A DNA stretch of 64,000 nt from Thalassomonas viridans (GCF_000948985.2 NZ_CP059733.1:2666001-2730000), one strand, 5' to 3'. Positions 17,899 through 27,407 are shown, numbered from the stretch's first letter. Notes: generated by a model from the sequence alone, not told the origin. Made by a program: numbers and translations.

Positions 17899-18894
17899 TC
17901 AACTTTTATCGGCTAACCTGATTTTGGCTTCCCGGTATTCATCCTTTAATCTCTGCACCAGCTCGGTCATATCCGGGCTGTCGTGTATGGTGCTGACGCC
18001 TTGTCCGGCGGACCAGACAGTTTTCCAGGCGCGGGCTTCTTCATTTTCGGGAATGAGCTTTTCGCCGTAATTGATGTCTCCCGGCCTTGAAAGTGCCGAC
18101 ATATCAAAGCCCGCCTGTTCCAGGCTCTGGCGCATAAAGTTTGCCGGAACGCCGGAAACCGCCGGGGTATGGATAATGTCATGGGCACCGGCATCTACCA
18201 GCATTTGCTGATAGGCGGCTTCGGCATTGGACTCTTTGCAATTGATAAAGCGGGTGCCGAGATAGGCGAGATCTGCCCCCATGGCCTGGGCGGCCAGGAT
18301 ATCGTCGCCGCGGCTTAAACAGCCGCCGAGCAACAGGGTGCCCTGGTAAAATTCGCGGATTTCTCCCACCAGGGCAAAGGGGTTGATGGTGCCGGCATGG
18401 CCGCCGGCCCCCTGGGACACGGCAATAACGCCGTCGACGCCTGCGTCTATGGCTTTTTTCGCATGGTAGCTGCTGGCAACATCGTGATAGACCAGGCCGC
18501 CGTAGCTGTGTACCGCTTCCACCACTTCCCGGGCCGCGCCGAGGGAAGAGATCACCAGCGGTACTTTAGCATTGACGCAATGTTCAAGGTCAGCCTGCCA
18601 GCGGGGGTTGGATTTATGCACCACCAGGTTAATGCCGTAAGGGGCGACATAGTCCTGTTGTTGCCTGAGTTTTGCCAGCTTTTGTTCCAGGGTATGCAGC
18701 CAAGTAGCGAAATGATCACTGGTACGCTCGTTTAACGCCGGGAAAGTGCCTACTATGCCTTGCTGACAGGCGGCAAGCACCAGCTCCATGTCGGAGACTA
18801 AAAACATCGGGGCACAAATAACGGGTAGACTCAGTTGATCTATTAACGCTTTGCTGGCTGTTGATGGCTCAGATAATGCTTTGGGATCCGACAT
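17899..18894 (-). CDS. Nitronate monooxygenase family flavoprotein
   Basis: FMN-dependent TIM-barrel enzyme of 331 residues, of the nitronate monooxygenase/2-nitropropane dioxygenase family. The glycine-rich segment AVSQGAGGHAGT near the middle carries the catalytic histidine region, and LLGGCLSRGDDILAAQAMGADLAYLGTRF-type phosphate-binding sequence follows. It begins 9 bp after the SDR gene with AAGGAG before ATG 18894. In catabolic acyl-CoA operons such enzymes often act as enoyl reductases or oxidases of unknown substrate rather than on nitronates. Its role in this pathway is unassigned. Confidence 0.87.
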   Translation of the reverse strand: MSDPKALSEPSTASKALIDQLSLPVICAPMFLVSDMELVLAACQQGIVGTFPALNERTSDHFATWLHTLEQKLAKLRQQQDYVAPYGINLVVHKSNPRWQADLEHCVNAKVPLVISSLGAAREVVEAVHSYGGLVYHDVASSYHAKKAIDAGVDGVIAVSQGAGGHAGTINPFALVGEIREFYQGTLLLGGCLSRGDDILAAQAMGADLAYLGTRFINCKESNAEAAYQQMLVDAGAHDIIHTPAVSGVPANFMRQSLEQAGFDMSALSRPGDINYGEKLIPENEEARAWKTVWSAGQGVSTIHDSPDMTELVQRLKDEYREAKIRLADKS

Positions 18895-18903
18895 AAAAAC
18901 TCC

Positions 18904-19743
18904 TTAATCCAAGTCGACAAATAAGTCCGGGAACAGGCGATCGCAGTTGGGATCGACCTTGTACTGGTCGAATTCCGTTTGCCCGGCGGCCCTGAGCACG
19001 TCTTCATCGATCAGGGTTTCACCCGTCATTGCCAGGTTTTTGCTGGTTAAGATTTCATAGGCGGCATCTGCCATAATGGCGGGGGTACGGGACATAGGCA
19101 GGATTTTCGCGTCTATGGCATATTCCACCGCGGCGGTGGCGATGGCGGTTTTCGGCCATAAGGAATTTACCGCGATATTGTGCTCCCTGAGTTCTTCCGC
19201 CATGCCCATGGTCAGCAGGCTCATACCGTATTTAGTGACCGTGTAGGCGATATGCGGCTTTAGCCAGTGCTTTCTCAAACTGATCGGCGGCGACATGCTG
19301 ATGATATGGCCGTTTTCCGACTTTTTCAGGTGCGGCAATACCGCCTGGGTGCATAACAGCACGGCACGTTCGTTGATGGCGTGCATCAGGTCAAAGCGTT
19401 TGATCGGGGTATCTTCTATGCCGGTCAGGCGGATGGCGCCGGCATTGTTGATCAGTGCGTCTATGCCGCCGAAGGTGCCGACGGTTTTTTCCACCATGGC
19501 ATAAATGCTTTGTTCGTCGCGGACATCGACTTTCACCGGCAGCGCCTTGCCGCCTGCCTGTTCCACCTCTTCGGCAACGCTAAATATAGTGCCGGGCAGT
19601 TTTTCATGGGCGGTATCCGATTTGGAGGCGATAACGATATTGGCGCCGTCGGCAGCGGCCTTAAGGGCAATTTCCCGGCCTATGCCGCGACTGCCGCCGG
19701 TGATGATGATGGTTTTGTTGTGTAACGGCTTATCTTGTGTCAT
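18904..19743 (-). CDS. SDR family oxidoreductase, HSDL2-like (AtuG-position gene)
   Basis: NAD(P)-dependent short-chain dehydrogenase of 279 residues. It has the cofactor motif TGGSRGIG, NNAG, and a catalytic YTVTK. The segment ISLRKHWLKPHIAYT and WPKTAIATAA resemble hydroxysteroid dehydrogenase-like 2 proteins that act on acyl-CoA intermediates. I set the start at ATG 19743 (MTQDKPLHNKT) with GGAAG upstream; a longer frame from TTG 19773 lacks a site. It lies directly after the biotin carboxylase gene, the same place as atuG in Pseudomonas. Confidence 0.85.
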   Translation of the reverse strand: MTQDKPLHNKTIIITGGSRGIGREIALKAAADGANIVIASKSDTAHEKLPGTIFSVAEEVEQAGGKALPVKVDVRDEQSIYAMVEKTVGTFGGIDALINNAGAIRLTGIEDTPIKRFDLMHAINERAVLLCTQAVLPHLKKSENGHIISMSPPISLRKHWLKPHIAYTVTKYGMSLLTMGMAEELREHNIAVNSLWPKTAIATAAVEYAIDAKILPMSRTPAIMADAAYEILTSKNLAMTGETLIDEDVLRAAGQTEFDQYKVDPNCDRLFPDLFVDLD

Positions 19744-19782
19744 TTTTCTCTTCCTTCCTTTTAAAAACGTCAACTTAATGGG

Positions 19783-21855
19783 TTATTCTGTAACTTCTTC
19801 TTCGGCTGAGATGGTCGCCAGCAATTGCCCGCTGGCCACCTGCTGATTTTTTTCCAGGTTTAAACGGGTGAGGGTACCGCTGCAGCTGGCTTTAACCGGC
19901 AATTCCATTTTCATGGCTTCTATGGTGAATAAGACCTCGCCCTGCTGGATAATATCCCCGGGGGATTTCTCCACCGATACCACAGTGCCGTTCATGGGGG
20001 CAAAGTGCTGCCCTCCCTGTCCGGCGTCTGATGAGGCACCGGTACTGCTTTGACGGTTGTGATAGCTGATATCGCTGATGCTAAAATCAAAATCTTGCCC
20101 GCTGATGGTCAGCTGTTGTTGATGCCGGCTGAAAAAATAGTTTTCCCTCAGGCCGTTTATCTGGCAGGTGAAGTTATTTTCGCCGAAATCTATGACGGTG
20201 ACCTCTATGACTTCCCCGTCCAGGCTTACCCGGTAAAAGCCCTGATGACTGATATTTTCGCTGCTACTCAAAGGCGTAATACTGATGCTTTGCTGCTTGC
20301 TTTCTTCCGGGGCAGTATCACAGTGCAACAGCATTTGTTTGCTTAACGGCAATGCCAGCGCCTGGCTTGGCCGGTGATTCGCCTGCAATAAATAGTTGAG
20401 CACAGCTGCCAATGCCCACTGCCCGGCAGTTAACGGTTTTTGATTACAGCTTTTCAGCGTTTTCAGGTTATCGTCGATAAACCGGGTGTGAACGCTACTT
20501 TCGTCATCCTGGCCGGTAAAGGCCCGGCTATTGGCCAGTTCCAGCAAAAAGTCTTTATTGTGTTTGATGCCGTGCAAATGGGTCTGGTGCAGGGCCTGGA
20601 TCAGGCGTCTGCGGGCCTGGTCCCTGTCTTGTCCCCAGACGATGATTTTCGCCAGCATAGGGTCGTAAAAGCGGCTGATACAGGCGCTTGGCGTCAGCAT
20701 ATGATCACAGCGTATATCTTGTTCCTGAAGCTGGCTTTCGGGAGATTGCCAAAACGTTAGTTGGCCGCTTTGCGGCATAAAGTTATTGGCGGGATCTTCA
20801 CTGTACAGCCTGGCTTCCATGGCATGACCGTTAAAGCTGACCTGCTCTTGGGTTAACGGCAGGGCTTTGCCGTGGGCGATGTCGATTTGCCATTTCACCA
20901 GATCGATACTGGTGATCATTTCCGTAACCGGGTGCTCAACCTGCAGCCGGGTATTCATTTCCAGGAAGTAAAAGCGCTCTTCCTGTCCATCCTGTACCAG
21001 CAGGAATTCCACCGTGCCTACGCCCAGGTAGTCGCAGCTGTCGGCAACCTTGACTGCCGCCTTGCCCATTTTCTCCCTGAGTCTGTCACTGATGTCTATT
21101 CCCGGGGCTTCTTCAATCACTTTCTGGTGGCGTCGCTGCATCGAGCAATCCCGCTCCCCCAGGTGAATGCAGTTGCCTTGCTGATCGCGGACCACCTGTA
21201 TTTCGATATGGCGGGCATTGATCAGGGCTCGCTCTAAAATCAGTTGCTCGCTGCCAAAACTTGCCAAGGCTTCGCTGCGGGCACTGTTAAACAAGGTTTC
21301 TATATCATCAAGGTTTTGTGCCAGGCGCATGCCTTTGCCGCCGCCACCGGCTGCGGCTTTGATCATTAAGGGGAAACCGACTTTTTCTGCTTCTTGCCGT
21401 AAAACCTCATTGCTTTGCCCGGCTCCCTGATAACCGGGAATGCAGGGAATGTCGGCGGCGAGCATTGCCTGTTTGGCCTGTTGTTTATCCCCCATGAGTT
21501 CGATGGCATCGCTATGCGGACCGATAAAAATCAGGTTATTGTCCCGGCAGGCGCGGGCAAAAGCGGCGTTTTCCGATAATAAGCCGTATCCCGGATGTAT
21601 CGCCTGAGCGCCGGTTTGTTTGGCGGCCTGGATGATTTTATCTATATCCAGATAGCTTTCGCTGACATTGGCTGCGCCTATATGTACGGCGTAGTCGGCC
21701 AGGGAAACATGGGGGCTGGCGCTGTCGGCATCGCTGAACACGGCTACTGTCTGGTAACCCAGGGCTTTTGCGGTTTTGATGATGCGTACCGCTATCTCGC
21801 CCCGGTTGGCGATTAAGATCTTGGTAAAGTTTTGATTTAGGGCACTGGTGATCAT
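19783..21855 (-). CDS. Acyl-CoA carboxylase alpha subunit: biotin carboxylase plus biotin carrier (AtuF/LiuD-like)
   Basis: Biotin-dependent carboxylase subunit of 690 residues that carboxylates biotin with ATP and bicarbonate for transfer to an acyl-CoA such as geranyl-CoA or 3-methylcrotonyl-CoA. The biotin carboxylase domain (residues about 10-455) has KILIANRGEIAVR and the ATP-grasp loop KAAAGGGGKGMR. The C-terminal biotinyl domain has EAMKMEL with the lysine to be biotinylated, about 35 residues from the end. The start ATG 21855 overlaps the hydratase stop (ATGA) and is preceded by GGAG; a longer frame from 21894 is rejected. The partner beta subunit is at 23938-25560. Confidence 0.9.
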   Translation of the reverse strand: MITSALNQNFTKILIANRGEIAVRIIKTAKALGYQTVAVFSDADSASPHVSLADYAVHIGAANVSESYLDIDKIIQAAKQTGAQAIHPGYGLLSENAAFARACRDNNLIFIGPHSDAIELMGDKQQAKQAMLAADIPCIPGYQGAGQSNEVLRQEAEKVGFPLMIKAAAGGGGKGMRLAQNLDDIETLFNSARSEALASFGSEQLILERALINARHIEIQVVRDQQGNCIHLGERDCSMQRRHQKVIEEAPGIDISDRLREKMGKAAVKVADSCDYLGVGTVEFLLVQDGQEERFYFLEMNTRLQVEHPVTEMITSIDLVKWQIDIAHGKALPLTQEQVSFNGHAMEARLYSEDPANNFMPQSGQLTFWQSPESQLQEQDIRCDHMLTPSACISRFYDPMLAKIIVWGQDRDQARRRLIQALHQTHLHGIKHNKDFLLELANSRAFTGQDDESSVHTRFIDDNLKTLKSCNQKPLTAGQWALAAVLNYLLQANHRPSQALALPLSKQMLLHCDTAPEESKQQSISITPLSSSENISHQGFYRVSLDGEVIEVTVIDFGENNFTCQINGLRENYFFSRHQQQLTISGQDFDFSISDISYHNRQSSTGASSDAGQGGQHFAPMNGTVVSVEKSPGDIIQQGEVLFTIEAMKMELPVKASCSGTLTRLNLEKNQQVASGQLLATISAEEEVTE

Positions 21856-22706
21856 ACTGGCTCCTGTTCGATGGCTGGAGCACTCTCCATCCATGCTGGC
21901 GGACGCTTTTCCATAAAGGCTTTGGTGCCCTCTAAAGCCTCGGGATTGGCTTCGGCATTGGCCTTGGTAAACTGGCCGGAAAACTGCTGTGCGGCCAGAT
22001 CTAACAGGGCTTCCTGAGGTAAATTGTCCGGGTTTAATAATAAGCTTTTAGTGATGGCCGTCGCCCCTGGAGCACAGCGTTTCAGTTGTTTCAGTTTATC
22101 GTCCAAGTCCAGACGAGCTTGCTCCTGATCCTCTGTCAGGGTATTAACCAGGTTTATTGCATATGCCTTTTCTCCTTTAAAAGCGCCGGCAAGCAGGGCA
22201 AGCTCCCGGGTGGTGGTTAAGCCTAAACGTTTTACCACAAAGGGGGCTATTTGCGCCGGCGGTAGGCCCAAAGAGGTTTCCGGCAAGGCGAAATAAGCGC
22301 TTTTCGTGGCGATAACATAGTCACAGACGCATACCAGGCCAAAACCGCCTCCCAGGGCATAACCGTCCACCAGGGCAATGACGACTTTGGGGCTTTGCTC
22401 GGCCAGGGAAAGCAACTGGCCGAATCTGCGGTTGAAGTGATAGTAGGCATCCGCTTCTCCCTGTTGGTGGCGTTTTTGTGCTTGGGCCATATCCTTGATG
22501 TCGCCCCCGGCGCAAAAGTTTTCCCCTTCTCCCTGAAAAACGATGGCGCGCACCTTTTCCGAGTCGTTGGCTAAAGTTAATGCTTGAATCAGCTCTTCAA
22601 CCATGGCCAGGTTCATGGCGTTGTTGACCTCTGGCCGCGCCAGGATAATAAACAGGGCCTGCTCTGTTAGCTGGCAGGTTAGGTGGTCGAAATCTGGCAG
22701 TTTCAC
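21852..22706 (-). CDS. Enoyl-CoA hydratase/isomerase family protein (AtuE/LiuC-like)
   Basis: Crotonase-fold protein of 284 residues. The oxyanion-hole motifs are present (GEGENFCAGGDIKDM and GYALGGGFGLV), and the catalytic region reads ALPETSLGLPPAQI. In the atu and liu pathways this enzyme hydrates the product of the carboxylase (isohexenylglutaconyl-CoA or methylglutaconyl-CoA). It starts with GTG 22706, AAGGG 8 nt upstream, 4 bp after the dehydrogenase stop, and overlaps the next start by 4 bp. The operon is tightly packed. Confidence 0.88.
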   Translation of the reverse strand: MKLPDFDHLTCQLTEQALFIILARPEVNNAMNLAMVEELIQALTLANDSEKVRAIVFQGEGENFCAGGDIKDMAQAQKRHQQGEADAYYHFNRRFGQLLSLAEQSPKVVIALVDGYALGGGFGLVCVCDYVIATKSAYFALPETSLGLPPAQIAPFVVKRLGLTTTRELALLAGAFKGEKAYAINLVNTLTEDQEQARLDLDDKLKQLKRCAPGATAITKSLLLNPDNLPQEALLDLAAQQFSGQFTKANAEANPEALEGTKAFMEKRPPAWMESAPAIEQEPV

Positions 22707-22710
22707 GGTA

Positions 22711-23874
22711 TTAACCCTTTTTTACTGGCTTAGGTAAAATGTTCATCATCTTGCAGATGATGCCGAGCATGACTTCTTCGGCGCCGCCGGCGATGGCGGT
22801 GAGGCGGTAATCCCGGTATAAGCGGTTGATCAGGGACTCTTCGACAAAGCCCATGCCGCCCCAGAACTGCAAACAGGTGTCGGGCAGGGTACGGCAAATT
22901 TTTCCGCCCAGCAGTTTCGCCATAGAAGCAAGTTTAGTGACGTCCTTGCCCTGAACCAGCTCTTCGGTGGCGCGGTAGATTAACGACCTTAGCGCTTCGA
23001 TATCCGTTTGCGCATGGGCCATGGCGAAGTGGATTTGCTGGTTGTTGATCAGCGGAGCACCGAAGGCTTGACGATCCCGGGTGTAATCTATGGTGCTTTG
23101 CACGCAGTTTTCCATGCCCTTGATGCACAGGGCGGCGCCCGCCAGACGCTCTAATTGGAACTGCTGCATCTGGTAGGTAAAACCTTTGCCTTCCTCGCCG
23201 ATGCGGTAGCGCTGGGGCACCCGGACATTATCAAAAAATACCGGGGCGGTGTCCGAGCTGCGCATGCCGATTTTCTTTAATTTATCGCCTACCGAGACCC
23301 CGGGTAAATTTGCTGGAACGATAATCAAAGATTTGTTGGTGTGTATATGGCCTTCGCTGGTATTGGCTAAAAGGCAAAAATAATCCGCCTGGGTGGCGTT
23401 GGTGATCCACATTTTCGCGCCGTTGATAATGTAATCGTCGCCGTCTTTTTTCGCCGTGGTGGTGATCGCCGCAACATCCGAGCCTGCGCCCGGCTCTGAT
23501 ACGGCAATACAGGATACCATATCGCCGCTGATGCTGGGGGCAAGGAACTCCCGGCGCAGCTCATCGCTGCCAAAATTTGCCAGGGCAGGGGTGGCCATAT
23601 CCGTTTGCACCGTGATTGACAGGGGCACACCGCCGCAATGGGCAGCGCCGATTTCTTCCGCCAGGATAATGGCGTAGCTGTAATCTAAACCCAGACCGCC
23701 GTATTCCACCGGTTTGTTGATGCCGAGCAGCCCCAGGTCGCCCATTTTCTTGAAAATCTTATGGGTGGGAAATTGTCCTGCCTCTTCCCATTCGTTGACA
23801 TAGGGATTGATCTCCTGCTGGACAAACTGCTGTACCGTACGCTGTAGTGCCAGATGTTCATTTGTTAAAATCAT
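22711..23874 (-). CDS. Acyl-CoA dehydrogenase (AtuD citronellyl-CoA dehydrogenase-like)
   Basis: FAD-dependent acyl-CoA dehydrogenase of 387 residues, which introduces a 2,3-double bond into an acyl-CoA and passes electrons to ETF. Signatures are present: CIAVSEPGAGSDVAAI and the C-terminal QFWGGMGFVEE region with the usual arginine RLYRDYR. The N-terminal GLGLDYSYAIILAEEIGAAHCGGVP and VQTDMATPALANFGSDELRR segments recall, from memory, citronellyl-CoA dehydrogenase more than isovaleryl-CoA dehydrogenase. It lies between the carboxylase beta and hydratase genes, exactly as atuD. Substrate assignment is an inference. Confidence 0.88.
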   Translation of the reverse strand: MILTNEHLALQRTVQQFVQQEINPYVNEWEEAGQFPTHKIFKKMGDLGLLGINKPVEYGGLGLDYSYAIILAEEIGAAHCGGVPLSITVQTDMATPALANFGSDELRREFLAPSISGDMVSCIAVSEPGAGSDVAAITTTAKKDGDDYIINGAKMWITNATQADYFCLLANTSEGHIHTNKSLIIVPANLPGVSVGDKLKKIGMRSSDTAPVFFDNVRVPQRYRIGEEGKGFTYQMQQFQLERLAGAALCIKGMENCVQSTIDYTRDRQAFGAPLINNQQIHFAMAHAQTDIEALRSLIYRATEELVQGKDVTKLASMAKLLGGKICRTLPDTCLQFWGGMGFVEESLINRLYRDYRLTAIAGGAEEVMLGIICKMMNILPKPVKKG

Positions 23875-23937
23875 AATAATATCCGTAAGTTATATTTTGT
23901 CTTTACATGCTCTGCTGTTTGCTACTGCTGTTTTTAA

Positions 23938-25560
23938 TTAAAAGCGGGCAACGCCAAAGTGGTTTTGCGCTAACTCTTGCTTGTCTGCCTGATGGCAGAT
24001 ATCAAAAAGTTCGATCAGCAGCGAGCGGGTATGCCTGGGGTCGATAATGCCGTCATCCCAGAGGCGGGCGCTGCAGGGAATGGCGCCGGCGCCTTGCTCT
24101 ATCATGGCGCAGGTGCCCTGTTCGAGCTGATCCAGTTTGTTATTGTCTACCTCTCCGGTGGCCTTCATTTTGGCTTCCGTGACTATCCGCAGTACTTTGC
24201 CTGCCTGGGCCCCGCCCATAACCGAGGTTTTGCTGTTGGGCCAGGCAAAAATAAACCTGGGATCAAAGCCCCGGCCGCACATGGCATAGTTACCTGCGCC
24301 GTAGGAGCCGCCGATTACTATGCTGATTTTCGGCACGGTAGCATTGGCCACCGCCTGGATCATTTTCGAACCGTGTTTGATAATGCCGCTTTGTTCGGAC
24401 TCTGTGCCCACCATAAAACCTGTGGTGTTGTGTAGGAATAACAAAGGGATTTGGCTTTGCTGGCACAGCTGGATAAATTGCGCCGCCTTGCTTGCGCCTT
24501 TGGCGGTGATGGGGCCGTTATTGGCGATAACGCCGCAGGGCAGGCCGCCGAGCTTGATATGGCCGCATAAGGTTTGCGCGTCCCAGTCGGCTTTAAATTC
24601 CAGGTATTGGGAGCCGTCACTGAGGCGGGCAATGATTTCCCTGGCATCATAGGGGGTCTTGGTTTCTGCCGGTACTATGCCGAGCAGCTCTTCCGGTGAG
24701 AAATCCGGCTCGGCATAAGTGGCTTGGCTTTGGCCCTGGCTTTGGTTTTGGCGAAAGTTTTGTCCTGTCATCGCCAGAATTTCCCGGGCCATGGCGATGG
24801 CATCGCGGTCGTTGTCTGCCAGGTATTCGCTGCTGCCGGGCTCCCTGATGTGCATTTCGGCCCCTCCCAGGGCTTCTTCTGTGGCGATTTCACCAGTGGC
24901 GGCTTTTAACAGCGGCGGACCGGCAAGATACATGCTGGCCTGCTTTTTTACCATAATGACATAATCGGAAAGCCCCGGCTGGTAGGCACCGCCTGCGGTA
25001 GCGCTGCCATGGACCACGGTAATTTGCGGAATGCCCAGCGCCGACATGCGGGCCTGATTAGCGAAACTGCGCCCTCCGGGGGCAAAGATTTTCGTGGCAT
25101 AGGCCAGGTTAGCGCCGCCGCTTTGTGCCAAAGTGATAAAGGGCAGTTTGTTTTCTATGGCGATTTGTTGCAGGCGCAGGTTTTTTTCCATGCCGGAAAC
25201 CGAAACCGTGCCGCCCTTGACGGCGTAATTGTCGACTTTTACCAGGCAGCGTACGCCGCTGACATAACCTATGCCGGCAATACAGCCGCCGCCTGCGCCG
25301 CTGCCGTCTTTATCGTCATCCATTTTATACCCGGCAAGCGAGCTGAGTTCGATAAAAGGCGCACCGGCATCGACCAGGTGCTGCAAACGCTCCCGGGGCA
25401 ATAACATGTTCTTTTTGTGGTAACGGCTTTGTTTTTCCTGCTCTGTGCTGATACAGAAGGCTTCGATATCCCGTACCTGCTTGAGCTGGGCCAGCATCTG
25501 CTCGCGGTTTGCCTGAAAGTCCTGGCCCTGGGGATTGATATATGAGCTGAGCTTAGTCAT
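23938..25560 (-). CDS. Acyl-CoA carboxylase beta subunit, carboxyltransferase (AtuC/LiuB-like)
   Basis: Carboxyltransferase of 540 residues that transfers CO2 from biotin to an unsaturated acyl-CoA. Both crotonase-like halves are visible, with GSATAGGAYQPGLSDYVI in the first and GGSYGAGNYAMCGRGFDPRF in the second. The loop before the first active site reads GGRSFANQARMSALG; from memory, methylcrotonyl-CoA carboxylases have a bulkier FGRIFYNQA here, which fits a longer substrate. The start is ATG 25560 (MTKLSSYI), overlapping the SDR stop by 8 bp. The frame stays open to 25707 only because the SDR tail is repetitive. Confidence 0.88.
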   Translation of the reverse strand: MTKLSSYINPQGQDFQANREQMLAQLKQVRDIEAFCISTEQEKQSRYHKKNMLLPRERLQHLVDAGAPFIELSSLAGYKMDDDKDGSGAGGGCIAGIGYVSGVRCLVKVDNYAVKGGTVSVSGMEKNLRLQQIAIENKLPFITLAQSGGANLAYATKIFAPGGRSFANQARMSALGIPQITVVHGSATAGGAYQPGLSDYVIMVKKQASMYLAGPPLLKAATGEIATEEALGGAEMHIREPGSSEYLADNDRDAIAMAREILAMTGQNFRQNQSQGQSQATYAEPDFSPEELLGIVPAETKTPYDAREIIARLSDGSQYLEFKADWDAQTLCGHIKLGGLPCGVIANNGPITAKGASKAAQFIQLCQQSQIPLLFLHNTTGFMVGTESEQSGIIKHGSKMIQAVANATVPKISIVIGGSYGAGNYAMCGRGFDPRFIFAWPNSKTSVMGGAQAGKVLRIVTEAKMKATGEVDNNKLDQLEQGTCAMIEQGAGAIPCSARLWDDGIIDPRHTRSLLIELFDICHQADKQELAQNHFGVARF

Positions 25561-26518
25561 GGTGCTGTTGTTCCTGTAAATCTTCTTCCTGTGGGCTTCT
25601 TTCCTCAAGGTTTTTTTCTTGTAGAGCCCTTTCCTCCAGGCCTCTTTCCTCCAGACAAAGAGGGGATACCGCACGGTGAAAACCGTTGAAAACCTGCTGT
25701 TGCGCATCAGGTTGTTGTCGCAACGGGGCGATGGCGGCGGGGGAAGCCAGGGAAGAGCCGCCGTCGACTCTTAGGGTAATGCCGTTGATAAAGGCGGCGG
25801 CGTCGCTGAGCAGGAAACAAATGGCGGCGCTGATCTCGGCTTCCGTCGCCAGGCGTTGCAGCGGTACCTGCTTTTGGATTTGCCGCAACTTTTGCTGGAA
25901 TTTTTCATCGTAGCTGTCCAGGCCGCTGGAGGCGACCCAGCCGGGGGCGACATTATTGCTGCGCACGCCATAAGGCCCCCATTCCCAGGCGGCGCTCTGG
26001 GTCAGGTTGGCCATACCGGCACGGGCGGCCCCGGAATGGGCCATCAGCGGCATGCCGTTATGAAAATCTGCGGTGATGTTGACTATTACTCCGCCGCGTA
26101 CTTTAAAGCAGCTTTTAAATAGCTCCCGTGCCAGCAGAAAACCGCCGGTGAGGTTGGTGTCTAACACGGCTTTAAAACCGTTGGCGCTGATGTGTTCCAG
26201 CGGCGAAGGAAACTGGCCGCCGGCATTGTTCACCAGGGCATGGACGGGGCCAAGTTCGGCTAATATTTGCGCTACTGTGTTGATAACGGCCGGTTCGTCG
26301 CGGATATCCAGGGCATAGGCATAAGCCTGGTAGCCGTCCTGGTGTAATTCACCGAGCACGGTATCGAGTTTATCCCGGTTGCGGCCAAGCAGGATCACTT
26401 TGGCCCCCAGGCTGGCCAGTTCATGGGCGGTGCAGCGGCCGATGCCGGAGCCGCCGCCTGTGATAATCACGGTTTTGCCGTTGAAGCTGCCGGCTTTAAA
26501 AATTGACTGATAGTGCAT
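25553..26518 (-). CDS. SDR protein of the trans-2-enoyl-CoA reductase (PECR/DECR) type, AtuB-position gene
   Basis: Short-chain dehydrogenase fold of 321 residues. The NAD(P) motif TGGGSGIG and NNAGGQFPSP are present, but the classical YxxxK is replaced by HSGAARAGM. That form is known from peroxisomal trans-2-enoyl-CoA and 2,4-dienoyl-CoA reductases, so it is more likely an enoyl-CoA reductase than an alcohol dehydrogenase. The last 40 residues are a repetitive charged tail (LEERGLEERALQEKNLEERS) absent from the family and overlapping the next gene start. It lies second in the operon. Confidence 0.85.
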   Translation of the reverse strand: MHYQSIFKAGSFNGKTVIITGGGSGIGRCTAHELASLGAKVILLGRNRDKLDTVLGELHQDGYQAYAYALDIRDEPAVINTVAQILAELGPVHALVNNAGGQFPSPLEHISANGFKAVLDTNLTGGFLLARELFKSCFKVRGGVIVNITADFHNGMPLMAHSGAARAGMANLTQSAAWEWGPYGVRSNNVAPGWVASSGLDSYDEKFQQKLRQIQKQVPLQRLATEAEISAAICFLLSDAAAFINGITLRVDGGSSLASPAAIAPLRQQPDAQQQVFNGFHRAVSPLCLEERGLEERALQEKNLEERSPQEEDLQEQQHHD

Positions 26519-26552
26519 GATTTTCTGTTTCTATAGCTATTTATAAGACCTG

Positions 26553-27407
26553 TTATAAGACAAGAGCGCGTGCTTCTTCCGGGCTGGCGATGCTCCTGCC
26601 TGCCTGTTCGGCGATAGACACCAGGGATTCGATCAGCTGGCCGTTGCCGCTGGCCCGCTCGCCGTTTGGCAGGTAAAAGGTATCTTCGAGTCCGGTGCGC
26701 AGGTGTCCGCCCAGCTCGGCAGTTGCCTGGTGTACCGGCCAGATTTCCTGACGGCCGATCAAGGTGGTTTGCCAGGACGCGCCGGGCTTGATGTATTTGA
26801 GCAGGATAGGTAACAAATCGGCATCAGCCGGCATACCGGAGGCGACCCCCATAACAAAGTTGTAATCGAGTTTATCCACCATACCTACCTGCTGGTACAT
26901 GCCGACGGAGCGTACTATGCCCATGTCAAAACATTCGAATTCAGCCCGGGTGCCTATGCTTTTCATGACTTCGAGCAATTCTTCGATTTTCTCCACCGGG
27001 TTTTGGAACAGCATAGGCGGCCAGGCCCAGTTGCCGTCGGATCTGGCTTTTAAATAATTGAGGCTGCCGGCATTACAGGCGGCTATTTCCGGTTTTCCTG
27101 CCTGGATACAGGCGATGGGGCCAGCTTGATCCCGGGTGATGGTACCTGTGGTGTAATTTAAGATCACCCCGGGGCAGCATTCCCGGATGGCGTTGCTGAT
27201 GGCAACGATAACTTCCGGCTCCCAGCTTGGCAGGTGGCCTTTGCCGGGGCGTTGATCGCGAAAATGGATATGCATGATACTGGCGCCGGCATCATAAGCC
27301 TCTTTGGCCGATTGCGCCATCTCCTCTATGGTGACCGGCACCGGATGCTGCTTGGGATCTGTCAGTACGCCGGTCAGGGCGCAGGTGATAACCACTTTAT
27401 CGTTCAC
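26553..27407 (-). CDS. Beta-keto acid cleavage enzyme (BKACE, 3-keto-5-aminohexanoate cleavage family)
   Basis: Zinc-dependent TIM-barrel enzyme of about 284 residues that splits a beta-keto acid using acetyl-CoA to give acetoacetate and a CoA ester. The family start DKVVITCALTG and the metal-binding SIMHIHFRD are clear; GGHLRTGLEDT near the C-terminus is the usual signature. GTG 27407 with AGAGGA 7 nt upstream gives the normal family N-terminus; ATG 27425 would add six residues and lacks a site. It is first in the atu-like operon, where Pseudomonas has atuA. It could act on the 3-oxo acid that the pathway produces, but this is inference. Confidence 0.88.
   Translation of the reverse strand: MNDKVVITCALTGVLTDPKQHPVPVTIEEMAQSAKEAYDAGASIMHIHFRDQRPGKGHLPSWEPEVIVAISNAIRECCPGVILNYTTGTITRDQAGPIACIQAGKPEIAACNAGSLNYLKARSDGNWAWPPMLFQNPVEKIEELLEVMKSIGTRAEFECFDMGIVRSVGMYQQVGMVDKLDYNFVMGVASGMPADADLLPILLKYIKPGASWQTTLIGRQEIWPVHQATAELGGHLRTGLEDTFYLPNGERASGNGQLIESLVSIAEQAGRSIASPEEARALVL

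Noticed and set aside
19783..25560. Plain leucine (liu) degradation operon
   Set aside because: No HMG-CoA lyase (liuE) gene and no MerR-type LiuR; gene order fits atu better. It is not excluded and is listed as the main alternative.
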